A stretch of 64,000 nucleotides of DNA from an uncultured Flavobacteriales bacterium. GTDB taxonomy: Bacteria; Bacteroidota; Bacteroidia; Flavobacteriales_D; Crocinitomicaceae. This document shows, piece after piece, positions 35,157 to 44,999 of this stretch. The notes under the pieces are model-generated. The model was given only the letters and a program-made list of their open reading frames with translations, made no database searches and was not told where the DNA came from. Both the position numbers and the translations under genes were made by a program. The stretch spans positions 62,001 to 126,000 of the forward strand of contig CAJXJK010000015.1 of assembly GCA_913054135.1 (NCBI GenBank), given 5' to 3'. Positions within the stretch are counted from its first letter, which is position 1, and each line of letters starts with the position of its first letter.

Positions 35157-37190
35157 ATGCCTAAATCACTCTTCTATCTCTTACTCCTATTATTTCCGCT
35201 CTTTGGTTTCGGTCAGCTAAATGAAGAACAGGAATCTCGTGTACAAGAGCTCAAAACAATAATCGAATCCGATCAAGACGATAGCCTAAGGGTAAAAGCA
35301 ATAATCGAATGGGATGACATGATCTACTATTTCGATTCAGAATTAGATAAAAAACTCAATGAGCAATTAGTCGATTTAGCTCGTAAAAACACCCTAATTG
35401 AGGATCAATCAGCTGAACGATTACTATTCTTTCAAAACAAATTAGCATCAGGTTTAACCGTTCTATCAATTCTAAAAAAGGAAGCAGGTGAATTAGGTGA
35501 AGCAATTGCCCTACAGAACGAAGCCCTAGACATTTACGAACTGACTGAAAATGGTAGTGGACAAGGAAATGCTCTGCACAACCTTGCTGTTATTTATCGT
35601 TTGCAAGATTTCTTTGAAGAAGGGATGAAATATGACAAAAAAGCCCTCAAAGTAAGATTAGAGGGTGGCGATAAACGAGGAGAAGCGGCATCTTTGTTCA
35701 GCATTGGCAACACCTTTGCTAATCACTTGCAAAACTGGGACTCAGCTTCTTTTTATCATCACAAAGCATTTGAGATATTTAAAGAACAGGGCAATGTTAG
35801 GTGGATGGCCATGTGTTATCAAAGTTTTGCATCAGTTGCGCACAGCACTAATGACCTATTCGTTGCTGAACAATATTATGATTCTTCTTTGGTGCTGGTT
35901 CACAATGAAGGAATTTTGATAATGGAATCGAGAGCTTTGGTAGGATTAGGAAGAATCTACTTGAACACCAATCGCTGGAAAAAGGCAAAGCTTGCACTCG
36001 AAAAAAGTTTGAAATTGGCCGAAGACGTAGGTGACATGGAGGCAAAGATACAATCGACACTTTATCTGTCTGCGGCCTATGATAGTCTTGGCTTAGAGGC
36101 AAAAGCTTATCCTGTATATAGAAAATACGTAATGCTCAGAGATAGTTTATTGGGAGCTGAAAACACAAGAGCAATTCTCGATCAAGAATATGCCTTTAAC
36201 TACGCTCAAAAAACATTAGCAGACAGTCTAGAGTTAGCCAAGAAAAAAGAAATAGAAGACTTACAAGCTGCGGCTAATATAGAAGACGAACATCAAAGAC
36301 AGCTTTTATTATGGATTGGAGTAGCAATATTAGGACTTATTATTGCCATTGTTTATATCGCCTATCGCCGAAAAGCGAAAGACAATGAGCTAATCATTTC
36401 TCAAAAAAGAGAAGTTGAACTTCAACGACAAATATTAGATGTCAAGAATCAAGAAATAACTGACTCGATTACATATGCCAAAAGAATTCAACAAGCGATA
36501 CTTCCTCCCAAAAAATTGGTTGATGAGTACTTGAACGATTCATTTATCTATTACAAGCCAAAAGATGTGGTTGCGGGCGACTTTTATTGGATGGAGAAAA
36601 TTGGAGATGACGTTTTTTTCGCAGCAGCAGATTGTACCGGACACGGCGTACCGGGTGCAATGGTTTCAGTAGTTTGTAATGGAGCCCTCAATAGAGCTGT
36701 AAGAGAATTCAAACTTACTGAGCCCGGACTTATTCTTGATAAGGCTAGAGAGATTGTAATTAGTGAATTCAATAAATCTGAAGAAGAAGTCAAAGACGGA
36801 ATGGATATAGCCCTTTGCAAATTATCAGGCAATATGATTTCATATGCTGGCGCTCACAACCCGCTTTGGATTATGAGAAAAGGAAAGCTTTTAGAAACAA
36901 AGGCAGACAAGCAGCCCATTGGTCAATTTGATGCCGCAAAGCCATTTACCACTCACCTAATCGAATTACAAACGGATGATGTCATCTACTTGTTTTCTGA
37001 TGGATATGTGGATCAATTCGGAGGTGAAAAAGGCAAAAAATTCAAGGCCAAAGCATTGAGAGAACTCCTTCACTCTTTGCAGCAGTTGCCTTTAAAAGAG
37101 CAGTTGGCAGAACTTGACCTTAACTTTGAAAAGTGGAAGGGAGAATTTGAACAGATTGATGATGTCTGTATAATTGGAGTGAAAGTATAA
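35157..37190 (+). CDS. TPR sensor with SpoIIE/PP2C phosphatase output
   Basis: A 677-residue protein: signal peptide (MPKSLFYLLLLLFPLFGFG), periplasmic tetratricopeptide repeats at about 85-330 (GNALHNLAVIYRLQ, WMAMCYQSFASVAH), a membrane helix at about 383-402 (LLLWIGVAILGLIIAIVYI), a coiled coil, and a SpoIIE/PP2C domain at about 455-677. Phosphatase motifs are VAGDFYW, ADCTGHGVPGAMVS, DGMDIALC and IDDVCIIG. It shares its output with 3407, 29320 and 30865 but uses TPRs as input, an arrangement otherwise seen in TPR histidine kinases of Bacteroidota. ATG at 35157 is chosen. Confidence 0.9.
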   Translation: MPKSLFYLLLLLFPLFGFGQLNEEQESRVQELKTIIESDQDDSLRVKAIIEWDDMIYYFDSELDKKLNEQLVDLARKNTLIEDQSAERLLFFQNKLASGLTVLSILKKEAGELGEAIALQNEALDIYELTENGSGQGNALHNLAVIYRLQDFFEEGMKYDKKALKVRLEGGDKRGEAASLFSIGNTFANHLQNWDSASFYHHKAFEIFKEQGNVRWMAMCYQSFASVAHSTNDLFVAEQYYDSSLVLVHNEGILIMESRALVGLGRIYLNTNRWKKAKLALEKSLKLAEDVGDMEAKIQSTLYLSAAYDSLGLEAKAYPVYRKYVMLRDSLLGAENTRAILDQEYAFNYAQKTLADSLELAKKKEIEDLQAAANIEDEHQRQLLLWIGVAILGLIIAIVYIAYRRKAKDNELIISQKREVELQRQILDVKNQEITDSITYAKRIQQAILPPKKLVDEYLNDSFIYYKPKDVVAGDFYWMEKIGDDVFFAAADCTGHGVPGAMVSVVCNGALNRAVREFKLTEPGLILDKAREIVISEFNKSEEEVKDGMDIALCKLSGNMISYAGAHNPLWIMRKGKLLETKADKQPIGQFDAAKPFTTHLIELQTDDVIYLFSDGYVDQFGGEKGKKFKAKALRELLHSLQQLPLKEQLAELDLNFEKWKGEFEQIDDVCIIGVKV

Positions 37191-37312
37191 CTCACGATTT
37201 TTTCTTTCAGAGAGCAAGCAGATTATCGTTCATAGTACCCATGATTCGAAGTAGCTTAGCCTGCTTTGAAACTTTGTTAATTTCTTTTTTCGTCATCCAT
37301 GCACTAAAATCT

Positions 37313-37320
37313 TATCTTTA
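37313..37320 (+). promoter_or_regulatory. Near-consensus -7 box (TATCTTTA) of the AsmA-like gene
   Basis: One mismatch to TAnnTTTG, ending 7 nt before ATG at 37328. Confidence 0.35.
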
Positions 37321-37327
37321 ATCCCTC

Positions 37328-40300
37328 ATGACATTTGGATTTTTAAAAAGATGGAAATTCTGGCGCAGATGCATAATCTGGTTGATCATTGCACCTATCG
37401 TACTCTTTTTCGGAGTTGTGCTATTGGTTTATTGGAAACAAGATGCCATTGTGCAAGAGCTCATCACTACTCTTAATGAAGATTTCGTAGGCGAAATTGA
37501 AATAGAAGATTCGCATGTAAGTCCGTTTGAGAACTTCCCTTATATCTCTATTGATTTAGATAATGTCAAGATTTATGAGGATAAGGAAGATCACAAAGAA
37601 CCAATTCTCCATGTTGAAGATGCTTATGCAGGATTTGACATATGGACACTGCTTTCGGGTGATTATGACATTAAAGTTTTAGAACTTAAAAACGGATACA
37701 TTCATGCCATTCAGCATGAAGATGGAGAACTCAATATTGCCAAGGCATTGGCTTCTAAAAAACCAGTTGAAGATCTTGAAGAAGAATTTCACATCCACCT
37801 AAAGTCAATAGAGCTCATTAATATAGACATCTACAAATTGAATGAGGCCAATGATTTAATGATAGAATCATTCGTTGAACATGCTGACTTATCATTTAAA
37901 ACAAGTGAAGAACATGTACTTGCAGGCGTGGACGCCAAGCTAGAAATGAACATCATTAAAGATGGAGACACCACGTTTTTCAAGCACAAACACCTCAACA
38001 TTGACGGGCAAGTTGAATACCTAAAAGAAGACGAAATGTTGCTTATTGAACCTTCTATTCTGGAGCTAGAGCATGCTACCTTTAATGCCGAAGGTATAGT
38101 AGATATTGCGAACGACTTTGACTTAGATGTGGTGCTCTACGGTAACAAAGAGAATTTTGAACTCTTTATGGCCATGGCTCCTGAAGAACTCGCACCTACC
38201 CTTGCACGATATGACAATGCTGGCCAAATAGAATTTGAAGTGCAAATCACAGGTAAAGCCAGTGCGGGTAACACCCCTTTAATCTATGCTACATTTAGCT
38301 GTCAAGACGCTTATTTTGAAAACAACCTTTCTCATAAAAAGGTAGATCAATTGAACTTCTCAGGGATGTTTACCAATAATGGCGAAAAGGGATTAACCGG
38401 TATGGAGTTTCAATTGAATGACTTCACCGCCCGACCCGAAGCCGGAACTTTCAAAACCAACTTGAGCGTAAAAGACTTTGAATCTCCTGATATTGAAATG
38501 ACATTAGATTCTGATTTTGACTTAGCATTCTTAGCCCAGTTCGTTAATGCCACAAGCTTTCAAGACTTGCACGGCGACATTCAAATGCACATGAAATTTC
38601 ATGATATCATTGACCTTACCCACCCTGAGAAAACGGTTGAAAAGCTCAATGAAGCTTATTATTCTGAACTAATCGTGACCGACTTAGGATTTAAAACTCC
38701 CGCCTATCACCTACCGTTATCCGCCCTAAATACAAAAGTTACGGTATCAGGACATGAAGCAAAAATTGAATACTTTAAGGCAAAGGTGGGAGGTTCTGAC
38801 TTAGACATATCTGGTCACATAAGTGATTTACCAGCTATTCTTCACCACACTGAAGACGAAGTAATTGCTGATTTGATTATCAAATCAAAACTATTGGATC
38901 TTGAAGAGATGACAACTTCTGAAAAAGAAGACAATAAACCGGTTGAAGAAAAAATTGATGACCTCAGCCTTAAACTGAAGTTTGTATCATCTGCCAGAAA
39001 CTTTACCGAATCACCTAATTTACCTAGAGGAGAATTTTTCATTGAAGACTTATATGCTTCGCTTGAGCACTACCCGCATACCTTTCATGACTTTCATGCC
39101 GACCTGTTTATTGAAGACACTAATTTCAGAGTCATTGATTTTTCAGGGATGATTGATAAATCTGATTTCCATTTCAATGGTAAATTGTTAGATTATGAAA
39201 GATGGTTGCAAGAGCATCCTAAAGGAGATACAGAAATTGAATTCGATCTCACTTCAAAACATTTACAATTAGAAGATCTGTTCTCTTACAAAGGAGAAAA
39301 CTATGTTCCTGAAGATTATCGTCACGAAGAGTTGACTGGTTTAAAACTGCATGGCGCAGTAGAGTTGCACTTTAATGATGGATTACAATCTACAGATGTC
39401 AGATTAACTGAGGTGGATGCCAAAATGAAAATCCACCCAATGAAATTTGAGAATTTTAACGGAAGAGTGCATATTGAAGATGAGCATTTAGTGATGGAAG
39501 AATTAGCTGGGCAGATAGGGAAATCGAAATTTGAAATGGATATGAACTACTATTTCGGAGAAGATGAATCGATAAGAAAACGAGACAATCACTTTGGTAT
39601 TAGGGCTAGCAGGTTAGATTTTGACGAACTATTCAACTACAATGAGCCACAAGGTACCTTGGCTGAAAGTCCTGAAGAACATGAAGCAGGATTCAATATC
39701 TATGAACTTCCTTTTAGCACCATGACTATTGATCTAGACATTGATCACATGAATTACCATAGATATCTGTTTCATGATATGCACGGCAGATTTAGAACGA
39801 CTCCCGATCACTACATCCATGTTGACACGCTCAGAATGAAAGCTGCAGGAGGTAAAATTGAGGTTGCTGGATATTTTAACGGCTCAGACAAAGACAAGAT
39901 TTACTTCAGCCCTAACTTGAAACTGAAGGGCATTGACTTAGATAAACTCTTATTCAAATTTGAGAATTTCGGACAAGATCATTTAGTATCAGAGAACCTA
40001 CACGGTAAAATCACCACTACTATTACGGGTAAAATGCACATGCATGCTGATATGGTTCCAATTTTAGATGATTCTGAGATACATATGGATGTGCTCATAC
40101 AAAATGGACGCCTGGTCAACTACGCGCCTATCGTAGATATGAAAGATTACTTTGTTGACAAGAACGTTTACAATGTCAAATTTGATACCCTTCAAAACCA
40201 CATTGATTTCAATAATGGTACGATTAGTATCCCTAACATGACCATTAACTCTACGCTCGGGTTCATGATGATATCTGGTACTCAAGACATGGATTACAAT

Positions 40301-40534
40301 ATGGAGTATTACATGAGGGTTCCGTTAAGCTTAGTATCGGGTACAGGATTCAAAATGCTTTTCAAGAAAAACAAAGAAGAGACATCTCCTGATCAAGAAG
40401 ATGAAATTGAATATGTTGACCCTGAAAAGAGACGCGCCTATGTGAATATCAAAATTGTAGGTGATGCCGACGATTTCAAAGTCTCCCTTGGTAAAGACAA
40501 GAGTCAAAAAAGAAAGAATAAGAATAAGGATTAG
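37328..40534 (+). CDS. AsmA-like inner-membrane/periplasmic protein
   Basis: A 1068-residue protein with one N-terminal membrane helix (about 13-35) and a long periplasmic beta-rich region. The opening, IEDSHVSPFENFPYISIDLDNVKIY, and the C-terminal block (NGRLVNYAPI, then INSTLGFMMISGTQDMDYNM) are those of AsmA/TamB-related repeating beta-groove proteins. These proteins are thought to move or organise phospholipids between membranes. The C-terminus is short and basic (QKRKNKNKD). The gene stands alone and is convergent with the T9SS cargo gene at 40594. Confidence 0.88.
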   Translation: MTFGFLKRWKFWRRCIIWLIIAPIVLFFGVVLLVYWKQDAIVQELITTLNEDFVGEIEIEDSHVSPFENFPYISIDLDNVKIYEDKEDHKEPILHVEDAYAGFDIWTLLSGDYDIKVLELKNGYIHAIQHEDGELNIAKALASKKPVEDLEEEFHIHLKSIELINIDIYKLNEANDLMIESFVEHADLSFKTSEEHVLAGVDAKLEMNIIKDGDTTFFKHKHLNIDGQVEYLKEDEMLLIEPSILELEHATFNAEGIVDIANDFDLDVVLYGNKENFELFMAMAPEELAPTLARYDNAGQIEFEVQITGKASAGNTPLIYATFSCQDAYFENNLSHKKVDQLNFSGMFTNNGEKGLTGMEFQLNDFTARPEAGTFKTNLSVKDFESPDIEMTLDSDFDLAFLAQFVNATSFQDLHGDIQMHMKFHDIIDLTHPEKTVEKLNEAYYSELIVTDLGFKTPAYHLPLSALNTKVTVSGHEAKIEYFKAKVGGSDLDISGHISDLPAILHHTEDEVIADLIIKSKLLDLEEMTTSEKEDNKPVEEKIDDLSLKLKFVSSARNFTESPNLPRGEFFIEDLYASLEHYPHTFHDFHADLFIEDTNFRVIDFSGMIDKSDFHFNGKLLDYERWLQEHPKGDTEIEFDLTSKHLQLEDLFSYKGENYVPEDYRHEELTGLKLHGAVELHFNDGLQSTDVRLTEVDAKMKIHPMKFENFNGRVHIEDEHLVMEELAGQIGKSKFEMDMNYYFGEDESIRKRDNHFGIRASRLDFDELFNYNEPQGTLAESPEEHEAGFNIYELPFSTMTIDLDIDHMNYHRYLFHDMHGRFRTTPDHYIHVDTLRMKAAGGKIEVAGYFNGSDKDKIYFSPNLKLKGIDLDKLLFKFENFGQDHLVSENLHGKITTTITGKMHMHADMVPILDDSEIHMDVLIQNGRLVNYAPIVDMKDYFVDKNVYNVKFDTLQNHIDFNNGTISIPNMTINSTLGFMMISGTQDMDYNMEYYMRVPLSLVSGTGFKMLFKKNKEETSPDQEDEIEYVDPEKRRAYVNIKIVGDADDFKVSLGKDKSQKRKNKNKD

Positions 40535-40593
40535 CCACCTCAGCCTTCGTCGTTCTCTTTCGCCTCAACTCTTTGTTAGAACTCTTTTTAAGT

Positions 40594-42117
40594 TTATTCT
40601 ATAATTATTTTCTGACTTAAAACGGATTTGCCATTACTTGCCTTAAGCAAATAAATACCGTCAGCTTCTTTTAAGTCGATCACATGGATACCAGGAGATA
40701 ATAACTCTTTATAAATCAGCTGCCCGCTCATGCTGAATATCTCAAGCTGTGTAGGTTCATCTGCCGAAACATTGAAAGTACCATTACTAGGATTAGGAAA
40801 CAAAGACAATTCAAGCTGTTCAAGCTCTGACGTACTCGCCATATAACTATCGCAGGGCTGAATGTTTTGATCATAATAGGATTGTACAAAATTAACAATA
40901 CTATCTAATTCTTCAGCATTTTGTATGTTATCACCAGCTGGATTCTTGTGATAAACTACTGCATAATCCATGCAATGACTAGTACCTGACAATAAACTTC
41001 CAGGACTCACAACCATAAGTCCTCTTCTGTCTCCAGGAGGGTTCCCGAGATTTACTTCTGAATATTCTTGGATCAATTGATCACTATATTGAAAGTTCGT
41101 CTCATGACCATCAAAATGGGTATGAGGCGTCCCGTTAGCTTGATCACCCATCATCATATTGTAATAGTTTTGATAGCCTGCAGGTTCAGTTCCTGAGTTA
41201 AAAGTTTGTGCCGAGTTTAACTCATGACTTAAAGACACGATTCCTGCGGCCGGAGGATTTGTTCCATATCCAGTTATGCCTAATCCGTCTTCGTCATTAT
41301 TGTCAGCATTGTAAGCGAACATATAATTATCAGTTGAATCACAACCCCAATAGTCATCACTAAAATTTCCTAAATCAAAATCAGCAAAAACGCCAAATTT
41401 AAAATCAGGATAAGAGAAAGAACCTCTATTAAAAACCTTCACATTAAAGAAAGTGGTATTATTCAAAGGATCTGCCGTAGCTAATTGATAAAACATCACA
41501 TGAACCTCAACTTCTAAGGGTGGTCCTGCCACAACATCAGGAGCGTTCACATCATTAAGAATAACGTACACAGCCTTGTCTCCTTCAATGAATGGCGCGT
41601 CACCATTCTCAGGATCATATACTTCGTTTGAATTTGCATCAATATAAGGCGCTAAGTTTGCAGCTACTCCTTCGGTTGCATCTCCGCTCCCTGGCCAATC
41701 AGCAATTGAAGAAGGTACAACATATCCAGTATTGCCATAATTTGCCAAATGCATATCAATCTCTGCCTGAGTCACTGACCAAATTGCACTGGTGAAATTT
41801 GACTGATAATAATCGCTATCATAATCATCAGCCACTGGTCCAGCAACTAACTCCACATTACTTGAATAGCTACTATATGAAGAATGATGTGATGAAGACA
41901 TATCTGTGCCATACATCCAAAAGCTCATTGAATACATGGTATGGGAATTAGAACCATAAGGCACTTCATAAGCATGACTTGAGGTAAAGGCATTTTCAAA
42001 AAAGGTTCCGCCATCAGAAATAAGCGCGCTCACATTATTAGTTTCTAGGGTATACAAACTCTGTGACATCATCAGGTTTGTGTATAAAAGCAGTGATAAA
42101 AGTAGAAATTTGTTCAT
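40594..42117 (-). CDS. T9SS-secreted protein with type A sorting domain
   Basis: A 507-residue protein with a signal peptide (MNKFLLLSLLLYTNLMMS). The central region (about 150-420) is Asp/Asn-rich and beta-structured (DANSNEVYDPENGDAPFIEG, GVFADFDLGNFSDDYWGCD), with no enzyme signature I recognise. The last about 75 residues form a type A T9SS sorting domain: LSLFPNPSNGTFNV, EIFSMSGQLIYK, GIYLLKASNGKSVLSQKII. It is exported by T9SS and released or anchored at the surface. Confidence 0.85.
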   Translation of the reverse strand: MNKFLLLSLLLYTNLMMSQSLYTLETNNVSALISDGGTFFENAFTSSHAYEVPYGSNSHTMYSMSFWMYGTDMSSSHHSSYSSYSSNVELVAGPVADDYDSDYYQSNFTSAIWSVTQAEIDMHLANYGNTGYVVPSSIADWPGSGDATEGVAANLAPYIDANSNEVYDPENGDAPFIEGDKAVYVILNDVNAPDVVAGPPLEVEVHVMFYQLATADPLNNTTFFNVKVFNRGSFSYPDFKFGVFADFDLGNFSDDYWGCDSTDNYMFAYNADNNDEDGLGITGYGTNPPAAGIVSLSHELNSAQTFNSGTEPAGYQNYYNMMMGDQANGTPHTHFDGHETNFQYSDQLIQEYSEVNLGNPPGDRRGLMVVSPGSLLSGTSHCMDYAVVYHKNPAGDNIQNAEELDSIVNFVQSYYDQNIQPCDSYMASTSELEQLELSLFPNPSNGTFNVSADEPTQLEIFSMSGQLIYKELLSPGIHVIDLKEADGIYLLKASNGKSVLSQKIIIE

Positions 42118-42407
42118 AATAAAAATTTGAAATGATTTCTGCTAATCTATGCATCTTCATTATTAAGAATCAAGATAATACACCTTTATTGGCTAATTAT
42201 ATACCTTTCTAAAAATCGACTCACAGATTTAACTGTGGCTCTAATTGATTGTAACCATAACTTAAGCTTGACAAATGACATTCTGCCATTAAAATCTTAA
42301 GGGTTGAGCTCCCTCGACAGAACCTAACTTAAACAATCCGGCAACTTATTAACATTCCTCAACTACACGCTTAGTTTTAATTATCTTGCTGTCCTCAATA
42401 CAGCAAC

Positions 42408-43184
42408 ATGACCTCCAAACACTTAACTTTTGCCCTAGCTTTAACGGCATTGGCATTCAGCTTTTCATCTTGTAACAAATCTAAAAACTGGTACAGCTCA
42501 GTGGTATTACAAACAAAAACCTACAACTCAATTGCAGTTGATGCTACTTATGATATCAAAGGCAATAAAACGCAAGCAGAAGTTGGCGTTTGTTGGGATG
42601 ACGAAGCGAATCCAAATTTGGATGACGGCAGCATGTCAACTGTAGTTACTGGCGCGAGTACTGTTGATTTTGTGATAGAAGATCTTTATGCCAATACAGT
42701 CTACTATTTCAGACCATTTATTTACAGTACTGACGGCACTGGCTTGACTTACGGCGAAGAAATGAGCTTTGCCACAGATCAGGTTCCTGATTTTGACAAT
42801 TGCACCCTAGCTCCTGGTGAAGTTGAAGACGGAACAAGCACTTACAGCTTAGGGAATCTTACTGGAATCTTATTACCTGATCACTATAAGATGAATGTCA
42901 CTACGGCTGATTTTGATTTCAACTTCTATTTTGGCGAAGAACCTCAATCAGGCAGATACTTTCATGACAATGACAACATTTTAATTCAAGCTTTCAAATT
43001 CTACATGACAGTGCAGGTAATTGACGGCGGTTCAAACTGCACCTACAATACAGCTTTAATGGAGCCATTGAATGTGATTAACAACAATGGTCAAATTACC
43101 TTATCATTTTGTGAATTGAATGTAGGAACGACAGGTGCATGCACGAGTACATTGCTTTTGTCAGGATCACTACAGAGTAATTAA
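42408..43184 (+). CDS. Lipoprotein with a fibronectin type III-like domain
   Basis: A 258-residue lipoprotein: lipobox FSSC (Cys at about 22) followed by NKSKNW. A domain at about 30-130 has EVGVCWDDEANPNLDD and TVYYFRPFIYSTDGTGLTYG, the spaced W and Y pattern of FN3-like domains that Bacteroidota lipoproteins carry. The C-terminal half is of unknown type with a likely disulfide pair (Cys in the DFDNC and NCTYN segments). It is convergent with the cyclase-HD gene, sharing 4 nt. Confidence 0.75.
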   Translation: MTSKHLTFALALTALAFSFSSCNKSKNWYSSVVLQTKTYNSIAVDATYDIKGNKTQAEVGVCWDDEANPNLDDGSMSTVVTGASTVDFVIEDLYANTVYYFRPFIYSTDGTGLTYGEEMSFATDQVPDFDNCTLAPGEVEDGTSTYSLGNLTGILLPDHYKMNVTTADFDFNFYFGEEPQSGRYFHDNDNILIQAFKFYMTVQVIDGGSNCTYNTALMEPLNVINNNGQITLSFCELNVGTTGACTSTLLLSGSLQSN

Positions 43185-44575
43185 TCTTCGGTATTTAGTT
43201 TTTGAATGCGCTCAATTTGAGCTTGCTTATTTACTTCTCGTAAACGGTTAGAAGTATCGGTATAGAATGAATGTGCCGACAAGAATTGAACCTGAAGTTT
43301 ATTCCATTGGTTGATATCGTTCATTATTCCCATGGCCTCCAGTTCTTTATAAAGCTTATTCGAAGTCGGAACGAAATCTGTTCTTCCTAAATAATCTAGA
43401 TCTGAATCACACATGATTCTCTGCAACAAGGTTTCAGGCTTTGGCGGCATCTCTGTCGCCATAATGATATTACATATTTCGTCTATCTGCTTTTCTGAAT
43501 AGTTGTACTCTGTTAGCCACTCTCTAGCAATTACGCATCCATGCGCCTCATGTCCTTTTGATTCAATAGTGTGTCCTGTGTCATGAAACAAAGCTGCAGT
43601 TTTTAGCAAGAGGATGTGTTCTTCTGATACGCCTTCTCCATAACCAATCAACTCAACCTGGTTTACGACATCAATCGTATGCGTATAATCATGGTAATAC
43701 AAGTGCTCAGGTAAATTCTCAATCAAGAACTCAATCACTTTGTCTTCAAGATCGTTAAACTGCTTGAGGTGATATCTCAAAATGAACTCTTCGTTGGGAA
43801 CAATTCCTCGTTTTCTATCTTCAGAATATTGTTTTCTGATTCGCTTCAAGAGGTAAAGCGCCATACTGCCTCTATATTTAACGGGCAAATCTCCTGTGTA
43901 CTCACAAGAAAAATAGCCTTTCACTATTTCGTAGGTGTAATCTGAAAGATGGATCTCCCCTATTTCACAAGTTGCGGCAATTCTGGGAACGGTATTTACG
44001 GCTTCACCTGTTAATGCGTAAGAAGTCTTCTTCTTTTTAGATTTATCTTCTTCAACGATTCCATTACCAGAATGTATTCCAATTTTCAAATCCCAAAAAT
44101 GGTCATTGTCTGTTAAATGTTCAGCCTTAAGTTCATCAATGTAGGCACTTATCTCTAAGGCCGCCAAGCAAACGTCAACTGGGTTAGTTGAACTCTTTTC
44201 TTTTATTCCACCTGCACAGATATAATCGTCTCCTATGATTTTAACGCGTTCTAATTTGTGTTTATGAATGATATCATCAAAGTGAATATAGATCTCATCT
44301 AACTTGTCATACAAAGCACTTGCATCATCACCTTCTTTGATATTTTTGAATCCACCCAGTTCAATGAACATCACAGTAATCCCTTTCTTCTTGACAGAAT
44401 ATTTAGAAGCACCTTGTGCTTTTCTTAGATCTTTAATCTCTTTTTCAAGCTCTCTAACTAAACCTACTAAATGGTCTTTGCGTTGATTTAAGAACTTAAT
44501 ATTCTTATTAAGTCTCTGATTCTTTTCGATTAAAGCTGCAACATTCTCTTTATCCTCTTTCACCATATTATTCAA
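43181..44575 (-). CDS. Class III nucleotide cyclase-HD phosphohydrolase fusion
   Basis: A 464-residue cytoplasmic protein. It has an N-terminal coiled coil (about 5-55), a class III cyclase domain (about 65-245) and an HD domain (about 265-450). Cyclase features are KIIGDD (K112, metal-site D116), IGIHSG, and GEAVNTVPRIA with transition-state N194 and R198. The first metal-binding Asp of the canonical F-x-D-I motif is Glu (FIELGGF, E72). The HD domain shows HDYTHT (H295, H299), LFHDTGH (H331, D332) and CDSDLDYLG. The cyclase could make a cyclic nucleotide and the HD part could hydrolyse a nucleotide or phosphate ester. Whether either half is active, given D-to-E, is unknown. Confidence 0.85.
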   Translation of the reverse strand: MNNMVKEDKENVAALIEKNQRLNKNIKFLNQRKDHLVGLVRELEKEIKDLRKAQGASKYSVKKKGITVMFIELGGFKNIKEGDDASALYDKLDEIYIHFDDIIHKHKLERVKIIGDDYICAGGIKEKSSTNPVDVCLAALEISAYIDELKAEHLTDNDHFWDLKIGIHSGNGIVEEDKSKKKKTSYALTGEAVNTVPRIAATCEIGEIHLSDYTYEIVKGYFSCEYTGDLPVKYRGSMALYLLKRIRKQYSEDRKRGIVPNEEFILRYHLKQFNDLEDKVIEFLIENLPEHLYYHDYTHTIDVVNQVELIGYGEGVSEEHILLLKTAALFHDTGHTIESKGHEAHGCVIAREWLTEYNYSEKQIDEICNIIMATEMPPKPETLLQRIMCDSDLDYLGRTDFVPTSNKLYKELEAMGIMNDINQWNKLQVQFLSAHSFYTDTSNRLREVNKQAQIERIQKLNTED

Positions 44576-44612
44576 TTGACTATGAATCTATTACTAATGT
44601 AGCAAAATGCTT

Positions 44613-44942
44613 TTAAATACTAACCGGAATCGTACAATGCTCGGCAATCAATTCACAAATGTGCCTTGCCTCAACCCTGGCTTGCTCATTAGATTCATAG
44701 TCTGAACCAGAAATAGCACCTTTCCAACTATCTTTTAATTCAAAATAGTTTAGAAGATCTCTGTTCTGAAATTAGTAGTTCATTTTCAAATGGATATGAA
44801 ATGATAAATCTATTTATTCTAATTTCCTTCTCGTTCCCTGATGGTTTTTTATTCACCAACTCATCATTCGGATCGTCTAGCAATTCTTCTTTCACAGTCT
44901 GAAAATAAGGATAATCTTACTTTTCAACAGCAATGGTTTTTA
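44613..44942 (-). pseudogene. Decayed gene fragment with stop and frameshift
   Basis: This interval contains protein-like sequence on the minus strand in two frames. One frame reads DYPYFQTVKEELLDDPNDEL and on to FIISYPFENELLIS, just after an in-frame TAA preceded by IKTIAVEK. The other continues NRDLLNYFELKDSWKGAISG and RHICELIAEHCTIPVSI to a stop at 44613. The switch near 44765 is a frameshift. I do not recognise the original protein; a start codon is not evident. It fills most of the 424-nt gap between the cyclase-HD gene and the lipoprotein gene at 45000. Confidence 0.6.
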
Positions 44943-44974
44943 TGAACAATAAATTCAAACAATGAATGAAATAC

Positions 44975-44982
44975 TATATTTG
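44975..44982 (+). promoter_or_regulatory. Consensus -7 box (TATATTTG) of the 45000 lipoprotein gene
   Basis: An exact TAnnTTTG match 17 nt before ATG at 45000, giving a short leader of about 10 nt. Confidence 0.5.
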
Positions 44983-44999
44983 GCCTCAAATTAAACCTT

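Noticed and set aside
43181-43184. Possible gene fusion between the 42408 lipoprotein and the cyclase-HD gene
   Set aside because: The genes are convergent on opposite strands and simply share 4 nt at their stops.
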